A stretch of DNA of 64,000 nucleotides from Maribacter caenipelagi. GTDB lineage: Bacteria; Bacteroidota; Bacteroidia; Flavobacteriales; Flavobacteriaceae. This document shows, piece by piece, positions 53,364 through 62,995 of this stretch (its first letter is position 1; each line of letters starts with the position of its first letter). A model generated the notes under the pieces. It did no database searches. It saw nothing but the letters and a program-made list of their open reading frames with translations, and was not told the origin of the DNA. Location: assembly GCF_004364175.1 (NCBI RefSeq), contig NZ_SNZW01000016.1, forward strand, positions 343,133 to 407,132, read 5' to 3'. Made by a program: the position numbers and the translations under genes.

Positions 53364-53427
53364 GGATGATATAGCTTTTCATAATATGGAAAAACCTGTA
53401 TCAGATGTATTTGATGCAGGTTTTTTT
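53350..53427 (+). promoter_or_regulatory. Transcription attenuator: alternative hairpins upstream of ilvD
   Basis: Three mutually exclusive pairings are visible. Pause hairpin (1:2): 53350-53357 with 53363-53369, seven pairs with one bulged T, overlapping codons 13-15 of the leader ORF. Antiterminator (2:3): 53367-53374 (TGATATAG) with 53396-53403 (CTGTATCA), eight pairs including one G-U. Terminator (3:4): 53390-53403 with 53412-53425. Segment 2 cannot pair with 1 and 3 at once, nor 3 with 2 and 4. Confidence 0.85.
53390..53427 (+). terminator. Attenuator terminator of the ilv operon
   Basis: Fourteen-bp stem with one G-U pair (arms 53390-53403 and 53412-53425), 8-nt loop, and a run of seven T ending at 53427. 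It lies 207 bp before ilvD, far from the pxpC stop (145 bp), and is preceded by the Leu/Ile/Val-rich leader ORF, so it serves as attenuator rather than as the pxp terminator alone. Confidence 0.9.
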
Positions 53428-53580
53428 ATGGAAAAAGAATAATATCAGTCTGATTCAAAGTATTGAATATGGTATATAGTTGTTGTTTAAATATCTGATA
53501 TACAGTTTTTTAGACATAATTTTGATAAAATGAATTTGTATTGTCAATTATTGTTAAAATTAGAAATTTTTATAAACTTT

Positions 53581-53588
53581 TATCTTTG
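53581..53588 (+). promoter_or_regulatory. Candidate promoter element between attenuator and ilvD
   Basis: TATCTTTG matches TAnnTTTG, 46 bp upstream of ilvD. The nearest TTG lies 27 bp upstream, longer than normal. If active, it would supply attenuation-independent transcription. Confidence 0.3.
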
Positions 53589-53634
53589 ATTAAGGAGTAT
53601 TAAGAAATCAAGATAAGCATACGAGAATTATATT

Positions 53635-55311
53635 ATGGAGTTGAACAAACATAGTAAGAATGTAACCCAAGATCCAACACAACCAGCGGCACAAGCAATG
53701 CTTTATGCTATTGGTTTAACTGAAGAAGATTTAAAGAAACCATTAATTGGTATTGGTAGTACAGGTTATGAGGGTAATCCTTGTAATATGCACTTAAATG
53801 ATTTGGCACAAGAGGTCAAAGTCGGTGTCAATAGCAATGGCTTAGTTGGTCTTGTATTTAATACTATTGGTGTAAGTGATGGTATTTCTATGGGTACATA
53901 CGGTATGCGTTACTCTTTACCTTCAAGAGATATTATCGCAGATTCTATGGAAACTGTGGTGCAAGCAATGAACTATGATGGTTTGGTTACTGTTGTAGGT
54001 TGTGATAAAAATATGCCTGGTGCGCTTATGGCAATGATCCGTTTAAATAGGCCTTCCGTATTGGTTTACGGTGGTACTATAGCTTCCGGTTGTTATAAAG
54101 ATAAGACCTTAGATATCGTTTCTGCTTTTGAAGCTTGGGGAGAGAAGGTTGCCGGTACTATGAATGAAGATGATTACAAAGGTGTAATTCAGAACGCATG
54201 TCCTGGTGCAGGTGCATGTGGTGGTATGTATACTGCTAATACCATGGCATCTGCTATTGAAGCTTTGGGTATGGCTATGCCTTATAATTCTTCTAACCCT
54301 GCTATTGGAAAAGATAAGCAGTACGATGCTATAAATTCTGGTAAGGCTTTAAGAAACCTTCTAGAGAAAGATATTAAGCCAAGCGATATCATTACCCGTA
54401 AATCTATGGAGAATGCTATCCGTTTGCTGACACTTTTAGGTGGGTCAACGAATGCAGTACTACACTTCTTGGCGATTGCCAAAGCTGCCGATGTTGAATT
54501 TACTTTAGATGATTTTCAAAAAATTAGTGATACCACGCCATTCTTGGCAGATTTAAAACCTAGTGGTAAATTCTTGATGGAAGATGTTCACCGTGTTGGA
54601 GGTGTACCTGCCGTTATGAAGTTTATGCTAGAAAACGGAATGTTACATGGCGACTGTCTTACTGTTACTGGTAAAACAATTGCAGAAAACTTAGCTGAGC
54701 TTCCAGGTTTATTGGAACATCAGCAGGTTATTAAGCCTTTGAGCAATCCTATTAAGGCGACAGGTCATTTACGTATTCTTTATGGCAACCTTGCAACTGA
54801 AGGTGCTGTGGCTAAGATAACTGGTAAAGAAGGTTTGTATTTTTCAGGTCCGGCTAAAGTATATAATGACGAGTTTCTTGCCAATGCAGGTATCGGTAGA
54901 GGTGAAGTGAAAAAGGGAGATGTTGTGGTTATTCGCTATGAAGGACCAAAAGGAGGGCCTGGTATGCCAGAAATGTTGAAACCGACTGCAGCTATTATGG
55001 GTGCGGGTCTTGGTAAAGATGTTGCTTTGATTACAGACGGTCGTTTCTCTGGTGGTACGCACGGTTTCGTAGTAGGTCATGTGGCTCCTGAAGCACAAGA
55101 TGGTGGTACAATCGGTTTATTAGAAGACGGAGATATTATCACTATTGATGCAGAGAAGAATGAAATATCTGTGGATCTTACAGACGAGCAATTATCAGAA
55201 AGAAAAAAGAATTGGAAACAACCAGAATTAAAGGTAAAAAGAGGAAGCTTATACAAATATGCACGTATGGTATCTTCGGCATCTAAAGGTTGTGTTACCG
55301 ACGAGTTTTAA
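53635..55311 (+). CDS. ilvD: Dihydroxy-acid dehydratase
   Basis: This 558-residue enzyme dehydrates 2,3-dihydroxy-isovalerate and -methylvalerate to the 2-keto acids that yield Val, Leu and Ile. The Fe-S cysteines are in place: GNPCNMHLN (about residue 51), [10 protein letters not shown] (about 123) and [13 protein letters not shown] (about 190-202, the last Cys in ACGG), followed by [16 protein letters not shown] near 470, which holds the catalytic Ser. Length and motifs are standard for the IlvD branch. It is the first structural gene after the attenuator, and the operon continues with ilvB 93 bp later. Confidence 0.97.
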   Translation: MELNKHSKNVTQDPTQPAAQAMLYAIGLTEEDLKKPLIGIGSTGYEGNPCNMHLNDLAQEVKVGVNSNGLVGLVFNTIGVSDGISMGTYGMRYSLPSRDIIADSMETVVQAMNYDGLVTVVGCDKNMPGALMAMIRLNRPSVLVYGGTIASGCYKDKTLDIVSAFEAWGEKVAGTMNEDDYKGVIQNACPGAGACGGMYTANTMASAIEALGMAMPYNSSNPAIGKDKQYDAINSGKALRNLLEKDIKPSDIITRKSMENAIRLLTLLGGSTNAVLHFLAIAKAADVEFTLDDFQKISDTTPFLADLKPSGKFLMEDVHRVGGVPAVMKFMLENGMLHGDCLTVTGKTIAENLAELPGLLEHQQVIKPLSNPIKATGHLRILYGNLATEGAVAKITGKEGLYFSGPAKVYNDEFLANAGIGRGEVKKGDVVVIRYEGPKGGPGMPEMLKPTAAIMGAGLGKDVALITDGRFSGGTHGFVVGHVAPEAQDGGTIGLLEDGDIITIDAEKNEISVDLTDEQLSERKKNWKQPELKVKRGSLYKYARMVSSASKGCVTDEF

Positions 55312-55404
55312 ATAACACCGGCTAGATTTTAATTAGTTCTAGTAGGATTTTAATGTCAGGCTATTGTAACTCTTATATGCAATACTTGAATTTGATTATT
55401 AATT

Positions 55405-57138
55405 ATGGAAACAGTAAAAGAGAAGAAAAAAAGTACAGATTCCAAGAAAACTATTAAGATTTCTGGAGCAGAGGCAATAATTCATTGTTTGTTGGCTGAA
55501 GGTGTGGAGACAATGTATGGCTACCCTGGTGGCGCAATTATGCCCGTCTACGATGAACTATATAAGTTTCAAGATAAATTAACGCATATTCTTACTAGAC
55601 ATGAACAGGGCGCTACGCATGCTGCTCAAGGGTATGCACGTGTTTCCGGTAAAGTAGGTGTTGCTATTGCAACTTCTGGTCCTGGTGCTACTAACTTAGT
55701 TACCGGTCTTGCAGATGCACAAATAGATTCAACTCCTATGGTTTGCATTACAGGTCAGGTTACTAGACAACTGTTAGGTACAGATGCTTTTCAAGAAACT
55801 GATATCATAGGTATTTCTACACCGGTAACGAAATGGAACTATCAAATTACCGAAGCTTCTGAAATACCAGAAGTAATGGCGAAAGCTTTTTACATAGCTA
55901 AATCAGGTAGACCAGGTCCGGTTCTAGTTGATATTACTAAAAATGCACAAATAGATACCTTCGATTTCTCTTACGAGAAATGTACTGCTGTTCGTAGTTA
56001 TAAGCCGGTTCCAAAACCAAAAATGAGTGCAATTCAAGCAGCTGCAGATTTAATCAACAGCGCTAAAAAACCATTTATAGTTTGGGGGCAAGGTGTTATT
56101 CTTGGTCAGGCAGAACAAGAATTAAAAGCGTTGGTAGAGAAAGCTGGAATTCCTGCTGCATGGACTATAATGGGTGCATCTGCTTTAGATACCGCTCACC
56201 CTTTAAATGTTGGTATGGTGGGTATGCACGGTAATTACGGACCAAACTTAATGACCAATGAGTGCGATTTGTTAATTGCCATTGGTATGCGTTTCGATGA
56301 TCGTGTAACTGGTAGATTAGAAGATTATGCGACACAAGCGAAAGTCATACATTTTGAAATTGATCCGGCAGAGATAAATAAAAACGTTCATGCAGATGTT
56401 GCCGTTTTAGGAAATTCTAAAGAAACATTAGGCCTACTATTACCATTAGTAAATGAAAATAAGCACGAAGCTTGGCATAATATTTTTAAAGAGAAATATC
56501 AAATTGAGTTCGATACTATTATAAAGAATGATATTCATCCAACCAAAGATGGCTTGACCATGGGTGAGGTGATAGAAGAAATTAATTTAGCTTCAAACAA
56601 TAAAGCAGTTATCGTTTCTGATGTAGGTCAGCACCAAATGATCGCTTGTAGGTATGCTAAATTCTCTCAGTCTAAAAGTAATATTACTTCAGGTGGATTA
56701 GGTACTATGGGTTTTGCTTTACCAGCAGCTATAGGTGCCAAAATGGGCGCTATGGATAGGGAAGTGGTTGCTATCATTGGAGATGGTGGTTATCAAATGA
56801 CTATTCAGGAATTAGGTGTAATTTTTCAACATAAAGTACCTGTTAAGATTGTTGTTTTAAATAATGAGCATTTAGGTATGGTTCGCCAATGGCAAGAGTT
56901 GTTCTTTGAGAAGAGATATGCATCGACTGTAATGGTGAATCCGGATTTTGTAAAAATAGCCGAAGGATATAGCATTGAGGCAAAACGAATTTCTGAACGC
57001 AAAGATTTAAAATCTACTATTCAGGAAATGATGGCTTCTAAAGAACCTTATTTCTTAGAAGTTAAGGTGGAGCAAGAAGATAATGTTTTTCCAATGATTC
57101 CTTCCGGAGCTTCTGTTTCTGAAGTTAGATTGAAATAA
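55405..57138 (+). CDS. ilvB: Acetolactate synthase, large (catalytic) subunit
   Basis: This 577-residue ThDP enzyme condenses pyruvate with pyruvate or 2-oxobutyrate. ThDP Glu is in RHEQGATHAAQGYAR (about 72-86), FAD-linked motifs include GVAIATSGPGATNLVTGLADA, and the ThDP/Mg2+ site is GDGGYQMT (about 461-468) with NNEHLGMVRQWQ. It also has the early motif YGYPGGAIMPVYDEL (about 39-53). It needs IlvN, encoded two genes downstream, for full activity and feedback inhibition by valine. A short Lys/Ser-rich N-terminal extension (1-15) is unremarkable. Confidence 0.97.
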   Translation: METVKEKKKSTDSKKTIKISGAEAIIHCLLAEGVETMYGYPGGAIMPVYDELYKFQDKLTHILTRHEQGATHAAQGYARVSGKVGVAIATSGPGATNLVTGLADAQIDSTPMVCITGQVTRQLLGTDAFQETDIIGISTPVTKWNYQITEASEIPEVMAKAFYIAKSGRPGPVLVDITKNAQIDTFDFSYEKCTAVRSYKPVPKPKMSAIQAAADLINSAKKPFIVWGQGVILGQAEQELKALVEKAGIPAAWTIMGASALDTAHPLNVGMVGMHGNYGPNLMTNECDLLIAIGMRFDDRVTGRLEDYATQAKVIHFEIDPAEINKNVHADVAVLGNSKETLGLLLPLVNENKHEAWHNIFKEKYQIEFDTIIKNDIHPTKDGLTMGEVIEEINLASNNKAVIVSDVGQHQMIACRYAKFSQSKSNITSGGLGTMGFALPAAIGAKMGAMDREVVAIIGDGGYQMTIQELGVIFQHKVPVKIVVLNNEHLGMVRQWQELFFEKRYASTVMVNPDFVKIAEGYSIEAKRISERKDLKSTIQEMMASKEPYFLEVKVEQEDNVFPMIPSGASVSEVRLK

Positions 57139-57156
57139 TATCAAGAGAATAATTTC

Positions 57157-57735
57157 ATGAACGATACTAACATACAAGACATTCCAAAAATACATACGGA
57201 GATTATCCGTAAATCTGAGGAAATCGGATTCACAATGCCGTCAGATTTGTATGTTGGTAGCTTTCTAAAAACCTTGATAGCCTCTAAGCCTAACGGTAGG
57301 TTTTTAGAAATAGGTACCGGTATTGGTCTTAGCCTTTCTTGGATGATAGAGGGTATGGATGCCGAATCTAAATTAATATCCGTAGATAATGATCAAGAGT
57401 TAATTTCTATTGCCACTAGTTATTTTGGCGGTGATGATAGGGTTGAGGTTATTTGTAAAGATGGTGCAGATTGGATAAAGAATTATACAGGATTAAAATT
57501 CGATTTAATTTTTGCTGATGCCTGGCCAGGAAAGTATAGTGAGATCGATGGGGTTTTGGATTTAGTTAAAGTTGGCGGATTTTACATTATCGATGATATG
57601 ACAAAACAACCAAATTGGCCAGATGGTCATGAAGATAATGTCGTTGAACTGACAGCGTATTTAGAGCAACGTGAAGATTTGCAACTTACAAAAATGAACT
57701 GGTCTACCGGTTTAATAATGGCAGTTAAGAAGTAG
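57157..57735 (+). CDS. O-methyltransferase-like SAM-dependent methyltransferase within the ilv operon
   Basis: This 192-residue class I methyltransferase of the catechol-O-methyltransferase type (Methyltransf_24/3). The SAM loop is FLEIGTGIGLSLSWM (49-63), the ribose-binding acid is in LISVDND (73-79), motif IV is LIFADAWPGKYSE (117-129; the Asp121 that binds metal in related enzymes), and GGFYIIDDM lies at 140-148. It sits 18 bp after ilvB and 63 bp before ilvN, so it is transcribed with the pathway genes although no methyl transfer is known in branched-chain synthesis. The substrate is unknown. Confidence 0.85.
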   Translation: MNDTNIQDIPKIHTEIIRKSEEIGFTMPSDLYVGSFLKTLIASKPNGRFLEIGTGIGLSLSWMIEGMDAESKLISVDNDQELISIATSYFGGDDRVEVICKDGADWIKNYTGLKFDLIFADAWPGKYSEIDGVLDLVKVGGFYIIDDMTKQPNWPDGHEDNVVELTAYLEQREDLQLTKMNWSTGLIMAVKK

Positions 57736-57798
57736 TATAGAATAATAATAATGACACCATAAAATCCTTCTGTAGAAAGGAATAGGTAATTAAAGCTT

Positions 57799-58317
57799 AT
57801 GGAAAATAAATGGTTTACAATATCGGTATATTCAGAGAATAATGTTGGATTACTGAACAGAATATCAGGTATATTTTTAAAGAGACATATTAATATAGAG
57901 AGTCTAAATGTCTCTAAATCAGAGATTGATGATGTTTCTAAATTTACGATTGTAGCACATACAACCGAAAAATGGGTGCATAATATCGTTGGCCAGATCG
58001 AAAAACAAATAGAGGTTATAAAAGCATATTACCATACTGATGATGAAACCATTTATCAAGAATCTGCTTTGTTCAAAATAGCATCGGGTCTTTTGTTTGA
58101 CGAACGTCAAATTCAGAATATCATAAAAGATAACAATGCACAGATCGTCACCGTATCAAGAGACTTTTTCGTAATTGCTAAAAGTGGTAGAAGAAATGAA
58201 ATTGATGAAATGCATGATCAATTAAAGCCGTACGGCATCATGCAGTTTGTACGCTCTGGTCGTATTTCGGTTACTAAAGATGAAATGAAAATTTCAGCGA
58301 TACTAAAAGAATTTTAA
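57799..58317 (+). CDS. ilvN: Acetolactate synthase, small (regulatory) subunit
   Basis: This 172-residue subunit has an N-terminal ACT domain (about 5-77; FTISVYSENNVGLLNRISGIFLKRHINIES spans two motifs) that binds valine, and a C-terminal domain (about 85-170; RDFFVIAKSGRRNEID and MQFVRSGRISV) that contacts and activates IlvB. Length equals that of the longer bacterial IlvN/IlvH subunits. It is separated from ilvB by the methyltransferase gene, which is unusual, and followed by ilvC after 40 bp. Confidence 0.96.
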   Translation: MENKWFTISVYSENNVGLLNRISGIFLKRHINIESLNVSKSEIDDVSKFTIVAHTTEKWVHNIVGQIEKQIEVIKAYYHTDDETIYQESALFKIASGLLFDERQIQNIIKDNNAQIVTVSRDFFVIAKSGRRNEIDEMHDQLKPYGIMQFVRSGRISVTKDEMKISAILKEF

Positions 58318-58357
58318 ATAAAGAATCTAAACAATAATCAAATAAAGTAAATACAAA

Positions 58358-59833
58358 ATGGCCAATTATTTTAATACGCTATCATTAAGAGATAAATTAA
58401 CGCAACTTGGAAAATGTCGTTTCATGGATTCGGCTGAGTTTGCAGATGGTGTAAATGCTTTAAAAGGCAAAAAAATTGTAATCGTAGGTTGTGGTGCACA
58501 AGGGTTGAACCAAGGTTTAAACATGAGAGATTCTGGTTTAGATATTTCTTACACACTTCGTGATGCTGCTATAAAAGAAAAGAGACAATCTTTTGTAAAT
58601 GCATCTGAAAACGGATTCACAGTGGGTACCTATCAAGAATTGATTCCTACTGCAGATGTTGTTATTAACCTTACTCCAGACAAGCAGCATACAGCTGTCG
58701 TTAGTGCGGTAATGCCATTAATGAAAAAAGGCGCTACGCTTTCTTATTCTCACGGTTTCAATATCGTAGAAGAAGGTATGCAAATACGTGAAGATATAAC
58801 GGTAATTATGGTTGCTCCAAAATGTCCGGGATCAGAAGTACGTGAAGAATATAAAAGAGGTTTCGGTGTACCAACTTTAATAGCGGTTCACCCAGATAAC
58901 GATCCTCAAGGTAAAGGATTGGAGCAGGCTAAAGCTTACGCAGTTGGTACTGGTGGAGATAGAGCAGGTGTATTAATGTCTTCTTTTGTTGCTGAAGTAA
59001 AATCAGATTTAATGGGCGAGCAGACTATTCTATGTGGTTTGTTACAAACAGGTTCTATTCTTTGTTTCGATAAAATGATCGAAAAAGGAATTGACGCCGG
59101 CTATGCTTCTAAATTGATTCAATACGGATGGGAAACTATTACGGAAGGAATGAAATATGGTGGTATTACACACATGATGGATCGTCTTACCAATCCTGCA
59201 AAAGTTAAAGCTTTTGAATTATCAGAAGAATTAAAAGATATCATGCGTCCGTTGTTCCAAAAGCATATGGATGATATTATGACCGGTCATTTCTCTAAAA
59301 CGATGATGGAGGATTGGGCTAATGATGATAAGAATTTATTAACATGGAGAGCGGCAACAGGAGAAACTGCTTTCGAGAAAACTCCTGCAGGTAGCCAAGA
59401 GATTACTGAACAGGAGTTTTATGATAACGGCGTGCTAATGGTTGCTATGGTAAGAGCTGGTGTAGAATTGGCTTTTGAGGCAATGACAGAATCAGGAATT
59501 ATTGCTGAGTCTGCATACTACGAATCTTTACATGAAACTCCGTTAATTGCGAACACGATTGCTCGTAAGAAATTGTTTGAGATGAACCGTGTTATTTCTG
59601 ATACTGCTGAATATGGTTGTTACTTATTTGATCATGCATGTAAGCCATTATTGACTGATTTTATGAAAGGCATAGATACTGATGTTATCGGTACAAACTT
59701 TTCTGAAGATATTGATAATGGAGTAGATAATGCGCAATTAATTGCGATAAACAAGGCATTACGTACACATCCGGTAGAAATTGTTGGTACACGATTACGT
59801 GAGTCAATGACAGCGATGAAGCCTATCGTATAG
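58358..59833 (+). CDS. ilvC: Ketol-acid reductoisomerase, class II (long form)
   Basis: This 491-residue enzyme converts acetolactate and acetohydroxybutyrate to dihydroxy acids with NADPH and Mg2+. The Rossmann loop is [20 protein letters not shown] (35-54 region), followed by [16 protein letters not shown], whose Arg/Lys side chains suit NADPH. The core [12 protein letters not shown] holds metal and substrate residues. The length and the duplicated C-terminal knotted domain mark it as class II, like the E. coli and plant enzymes, rather than the roughly 330-residue class I. It lies between ilvN and ilvA. Confidence 0.97.
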   Translation: MANYFNTLSLRDKLTQLGKCRFMDSAEFADGVNALKGKKIVIVGCGAQGLNQGLNMRDSGLDISYTLRDAAIKEKRQSFVNASENGFTVGTYQELIPTADVVINLTPDKQHTAVVSAVMPLMKKGATLSYSHGFNIVEEGMQIREDITVIMVAPKCPGSEVREEYKRGFGVPTLIAVHPDNDPQGKGLEQAKAYAVGTGGDRAGVLMSSFVAEVKSDLMGEQTILCGLLQTGSILCFDKMIEKGIDAGYASKLIQYGWETITEGMKYGGITHMMDRLTNPAKVKAFELSEELKDIMRPLFQKHMDDIMTGHFSKTMMEDWANDDKNLLTWRAATGETAFEKTPAGSQEITEQEFYDNGVLMVAMVRAGVELAFEAMTESGIIAESAYYESLHETPLIANTIARKKLFEMNRVISDTAEYGCYLFDHACKPLLTDFMKGIDTDVIGTNFSEDIDNGVDNAQLIAINKALRTHPVEIVGTRLRESMTAMKPIV

Positions 59834-59859
59834 ATTTATAATCTATTATAGTTATACCG

Positions 59860-59940
59860 ATTGTCCGGTTGAGTGCATTCTAAAATTTGCAATCCTTTGT
59901 GGAATAGCAGTTTTTAAAGAGCTGTACTTAACCGGACAAT
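59860..59940 (+). repeat. Long-range inverted repeat in the ilvC-ilvA gap
   Basis: A perfect 11-bp inverted repeat (ATTGTCCGGTT at 59860-59870 and AACCGGACAAT at 59930-59940) extends to an 18-bp stem in RNA when G-U pairs are allowed (59860-59877 with 59923-59940), closing a 45-nt loop. No T-run follows, so it is not a standard terminator. It may be an RNA-processing or stability element between the two messages. Confidence 0.7.
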
Positions 59941-59988
59941 TTAGGTTTTAAACTAGTTTTAAAATTTTAATAGTAGAATACAATTAAT

Positions 59989-61254
59989 ATGAAAGGGACT
60001 AAACCGGCATATTTTCCAGAACTAGATGATGTCTTACAGGCAGCACAGACTATTTCTGAAATTTCAGAGGTGACTCCGCTAACAGAAAGTATTCGTTTGT
60101 CTAAACAGTATAACTGTCAAGTTCGTTTAAAACGAGAAGATTTACAACGTGTACGTTCTTACAAAATTAGAGGTGCTTTTAATAAAATAAGCTCTTTAAC
60201 CGAAGAGGAACGAGCAAAAGGTGTCATTTGTGCCAGCGCTGGTAACCATGCACAAGGAGTTGCTTTTGCATGTTTCCATTTAAAAATTAAGGGTACAATT
60301 TATATGCCATCGGTTACTCCAAAACAAAAAGTCGAGCAGACTAAACTGTTTGGTGGCGAATGGGTAGAAATCGTTCTGGAAGGAGATACGTTTGATGATG
60401 CCTCTCTAGCTGCTAAAGCCTTTGGTGATAGCACAGGTAAAATCTTTGTTCACCCGTTTGATGATCCTAAGATTATTGAAGGTCAAGCTACGGTTGGTCT
60501 TGAGTTGATTTCACAATCAAAAACACCTATAGATTATCTATTTGTATGCATTGGTGGCGGTGGTCTAGCATCTGGACTCATTGGTGTTTTTAGTCAGCTT
60601 TCGCCAAATACTAAAATTATAGGAGTGGAACCTAAGGGTGCTCCATCCATGAAAACATCTATTGAGGCAGGTAAAGTGGTTGCGCTTGATCATATTGATA
60701 AGTTTATAGATGGTGCTGCGGTTAAAAAAGTTGGTAGTTTAACCTATCCTATCTGTAATTATTACTTAGATAATATGATTACGGTAGATGAAGGTAAAGC
60801 GTGCCAGACTATTCTAGATCTTTACAATAGAGATGCCATAGTTGTTGAACCTGCCGGTGCGTTATCTATTGCAGCTTTAGATGAATATAAAGAGGAAATT
60901 GAAGGTAAAAATGTAGTTTGTATTATTGGTGGAAGTAATAATGATATTACGAGAACAGCGGAGATAAAGGAAAGAGCATTGCTTTATGGAAAACTAAAGC
61001 ATTATTTTATCATAAGATTTCCTCAAAGACCTGGTGCCTTAAAAGAGTTTGTGGTAGATATATTAGGACCAACGGACGATATTACCCATTTTGAATATTC
61101 TAAGAAGTCTAGTAAGGAAAATGCACCAGCTGTAGTGGGTATTGAGCTTAAACATCCCGAAGATTTAAAACCATTGATCGAACGTATGAAAACTAACAAT
61201 TTTTATGGCGATTATATAAATGATAAACCAGATTTGTTTGAATATTTGGTTTAA
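59989..61254 (+). CDS. ilvA: Threonine ammonia-lyase (threonine dehydratase), IlvA
   Basis: This 421-residue PLP enzyme deaminates threonine to 2-oxobutyrate, the first step to isoleucine. PLP Lys59 is in VRSYKIRGAF, the phosphate loop is CIGGGGLASG (about 185-194), and SAGNHAQGVAFA lies near residue 84-95. The C-terminal part (about 335-420) is a single ACT-like regulatory domain (FIIRFPQRPGALKEF), so it is of the shorter Bacillus-type architecture rather than the two-domain E. coli form. Placement in the ilv operon supports the biosynthetic role. It is set apart from ilvC by 155 bp containing a large hairpin. Confidence 0.95.
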   Translation: MKGTKPAYFPELDDVLQAAQTISEISEVTPLTESIRLSKQYNCQVRLKREDLQRVRSYKIRGAFNKISSLTEEERAKGVICASAGNHAQGVAFACFHLKIKGTIYMPSVTPKQKVEQTKLFGGEWVEIVLEGDTFDDASLAAKAFGDSTGKIFVHPFDDPKIIEGQATVGLELISQSKTPIDYLFVCIGGGGLASGLIGVFSQLSPNTKIIGVEPKGAPSMKTSIEAGKVVALDHIDKFIDGAAVKKVGSLTYPICNYYLDNMITVDEGKACQTILDLYNRDAIVVEPAGALSIAALDEYKEEIEGKNVVCIIGGSNNDITRTAEIKERALLYGKLKHYFIIRFPQRPGALKEFVVDILGPTDDITHFEYSKKSSKENAPAVVGIELKHPEDLKPLIERMKTNNFYGDYINDKPDLFEYLV

Positions 61255-61278
61255 ACTACTTTTAATATATCAGATTCA

Positions 61279-61300
61279 ATTTCTAATTGTTTTTAGAAAT
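61279..61300 (+). other. Small hairpin after ilvA
   Basis: ATTTCTAA (61279-61286) pairs with TTAGAAAT (61293-61300) over a 6-nt loop. There is no T-run after it, so termination here would be weak; the aldehyde dehydrogenase could be read from the ilv transcript. Confidence 0.35.
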
Positions 61301-61345
61301 CAATCCTAAGTACGATTATCAATCATAGTGTAAAATTAAAAAGAA

Positions 61346-62932
61346 ATGAGTGATATTAAAATTCCAGAAGAATTTCAGATTACATCAACTATAGATCAAA
61401 AAAAGTATTTGGTCAACGGAGAATTGAAGGAGTGGAAAGGTGAAACTACAGCAGTATATTCTACTATTTCTTCGACAAAAGAATATAAGCCAACTTTACT
61501 TGGTAGTATTCCAGATTTGCAAGAGGCAGAAGCATTAGATGCCTTAGATGGTGCGTTAAAAGCATATGATAAGGGGCAAGGAGTGTGGCCAACCATGCAC
61601 GTTAAAGATCGTATTGAATGTATGGAGGTTTTCGTTAAAAAAATGAAGACTAAAAGAGAAGAGGTAGTTAAATTATTAATGTGGGAAATAGGAAAGTCAT
61701 TACCAGATTCTCAGAAAGAATTTGACCGTACAGTTGAATATATTGAAGATACCATTGAAGATTATAAGCAGTTAGATAGAGATGCAGCTAAATTTACAAA
61801 ACATGATGGTGTCTATGCCCATATAAAAAGAGGTCCTTTAGGGGTTGTTTTATGTTTAGGACCATATAACTATCCGCTTAACGAAACATTTGCATTGCTA
61901 ATTCCTGCAATTATAATGGGGAACACCACCATCTTTAAACCTGCAAAACATGGTGTTTTATTGATTACTCCACTTTTAGAGGCTTTTCAAACAAGTTTTC
62001 CTAAAGGGGTGGTAAATGTATTATTTGGTCGTGGTAGAACTGTTGCCGCACCAATTATGCAAACCGGTAAGGTAGATGTGTTAGCATTAATTGGTAATAG
62101 TAAATCTGCCAATGCTTTACAAGATCAGCATCCAAAAAGCAATAGATTGCGATTAGTTCTTGGGTTAGAAGCAAAAAATCCTGCTATTATATTACCTGAC
62201 GCTGATTTGGACCTAACCATTAATGAATGTTTGGCCGGTACATTGTCTTTTAATGGGCAGCGTTGTACCGCTTTAAAAGTGGTTTATGTTCATGAAGATA
62301 TCAGGGCAGATTTCAATAAAAACTTTGCAAAGAAAGTAGACGAGCTAAAGTTTGGAAATCCTTGGGAAGATGGTGTCAAACTTACTCCCTTACCTGAACC
62401 TGATAAAGCAGCTTACATACAAGGACTTATTGATGATGCGCTTTCTAAAGGTGCTAAGATCATTAATAAAAAAGGCGGTCAACATTTTGATAATTACATT
62501 TGGCCAGCGGTGCTATATCCTGTGACCAAAGAAATGCGTGTATATCAAGAAGAGCAATTTGGCCCTATTATTCCTATCGTACCTTTTACGGATATTGAAG
62601 AACCTTTAGATGACATGGCAGAAAGTAATTATGGTCAACAAGTAAGCTTGTTCGGTAAAGATGTGTATGCACTTTCTCCGCTGATAGATACCTTGGTGAA
62701 CTTGGTATGTCGTGTTAACTTAAACAGCTCTTGCCAAAGGGGACCAGATGTTTATCCGTTTACCGGAAGAAAAGACTCTGCCCAGGCAACTTTAAGTGTG
62801 CATGATGCCTTACGCTCATTTTCAATAAGAACATTCGTTGCATTTAAGGATAACGAATTAAATACCGATATTATTGAAAATTTATTAGAGGCTAAACTGT
62901 CCAATTTTGTAAGTACAGACTATATCTTATAA
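61346..62932 (+). CDS. Aldehyde dehydrogenase, GapN-like (NADP-dependent glyceraldehyde-3-phosphate dehydrogenase type)
   Basis: This 528-residue member of the aldehyde dehydrogenase superfamily has catalytic Cys307 in [10 protein letters not shown], general base Glu275 in GLEAKNPAI, and the oxyanion/cofactor segment [10 protein letters not shown] (about 172-181). The end has [22 protein letters not shown]-type residues (about 452-473), related to those by which non-phosphorylating GAPDHs are recognised. Non-phosphorylating GAPDH makes 3-phosphoglycerate and NADPH directly from glyceraldehyde-3-phosphate. The product is longer than bacterial GapN (about 475), with extra residues at the N-terminus. 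Substrate is by similarity. It follows ilvA by 91 bp without a clear terminator. Confidence 0.78.
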   Translation: MSDIKIPEEFQITSTIDQKKYLVNGELKEWKGETTAVYSTISSTKEYKPTLLGSIPDLQEAEALDALDGALKAYDKGQGVWPTMHVKDRIECMEVFVKKMKTKREEVVKLLMWEIGKSLPDSQKEFDRTVEYIEDTIEDYKQLDRDAAKFTKHDGVYAHIKRGPLGVVLCLGPYNYPLNETFALLIPAIIMGNTTIFKPAKHGVLLITPLLEAFQTSFPKGVVNVLFGRGRTVAAPIMQTGKVDVLALIGNSKSANALQDQHPKSNRLRLVLGLEAKNPAIILPDADLDLTINECLAGTLSFNGQRCTALKVVYVHEDIRADFNKNFAKKVDELKFGNPWEDGVKLTPLPEPDKAAYIQGLIDDALSKGAKIINKKGGQHFDNYIWPAVLYPVTKEMRVYQEEQFGPIIPIVPFTDIEEPLDDMAESNYGQQVSLFGKDVYALSPLIDTLVNLVCRVNLNSSCQRGPDVYPFTGRKDSAQATLSVHDALRSFSIRTFVAFKDNELNTDIIENLLEAKLSNFVSTDYIL

Positions 62933-62958
62933 GTTACCTTAATTGATTTATTTTAAGG

Positions 62959-62995
62959 AAAACCTCTTCTAATTTTTAGGAGAGGTTTCTTTTTT
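62959..62995 (+). terminator. Intrinsic terminator after the aldehyde dehydrogenase
   Basis: Stem of 12 bp with one G-U (arms 62960-62971 and 62977-62988, loop 5), followed by a T-rich stretch (CTTTTTT, 62989-62995). It overlaps the last codons of the convergent TPR-like gene, so the hairpin is shared with coding sequence. Confidence 0.85.

Larger units (their letters stand above)
53245..53634 (+). other. Leader region of the ilv operon
   Basis: These 390 bp hold the transcription attenuator described in separate entries (leader peptide, pause hairpin, antiterminator, terminator) and, downstream of the terminator, about 200 bp of AT-rich leader with one TAnnTTTG element. A possible attenuator promoter lies at 53265-53299 (TTTTG, then TATTTTCA 22 bp later), a poor match. 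No further gene is seen. Confidence 0.7.
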
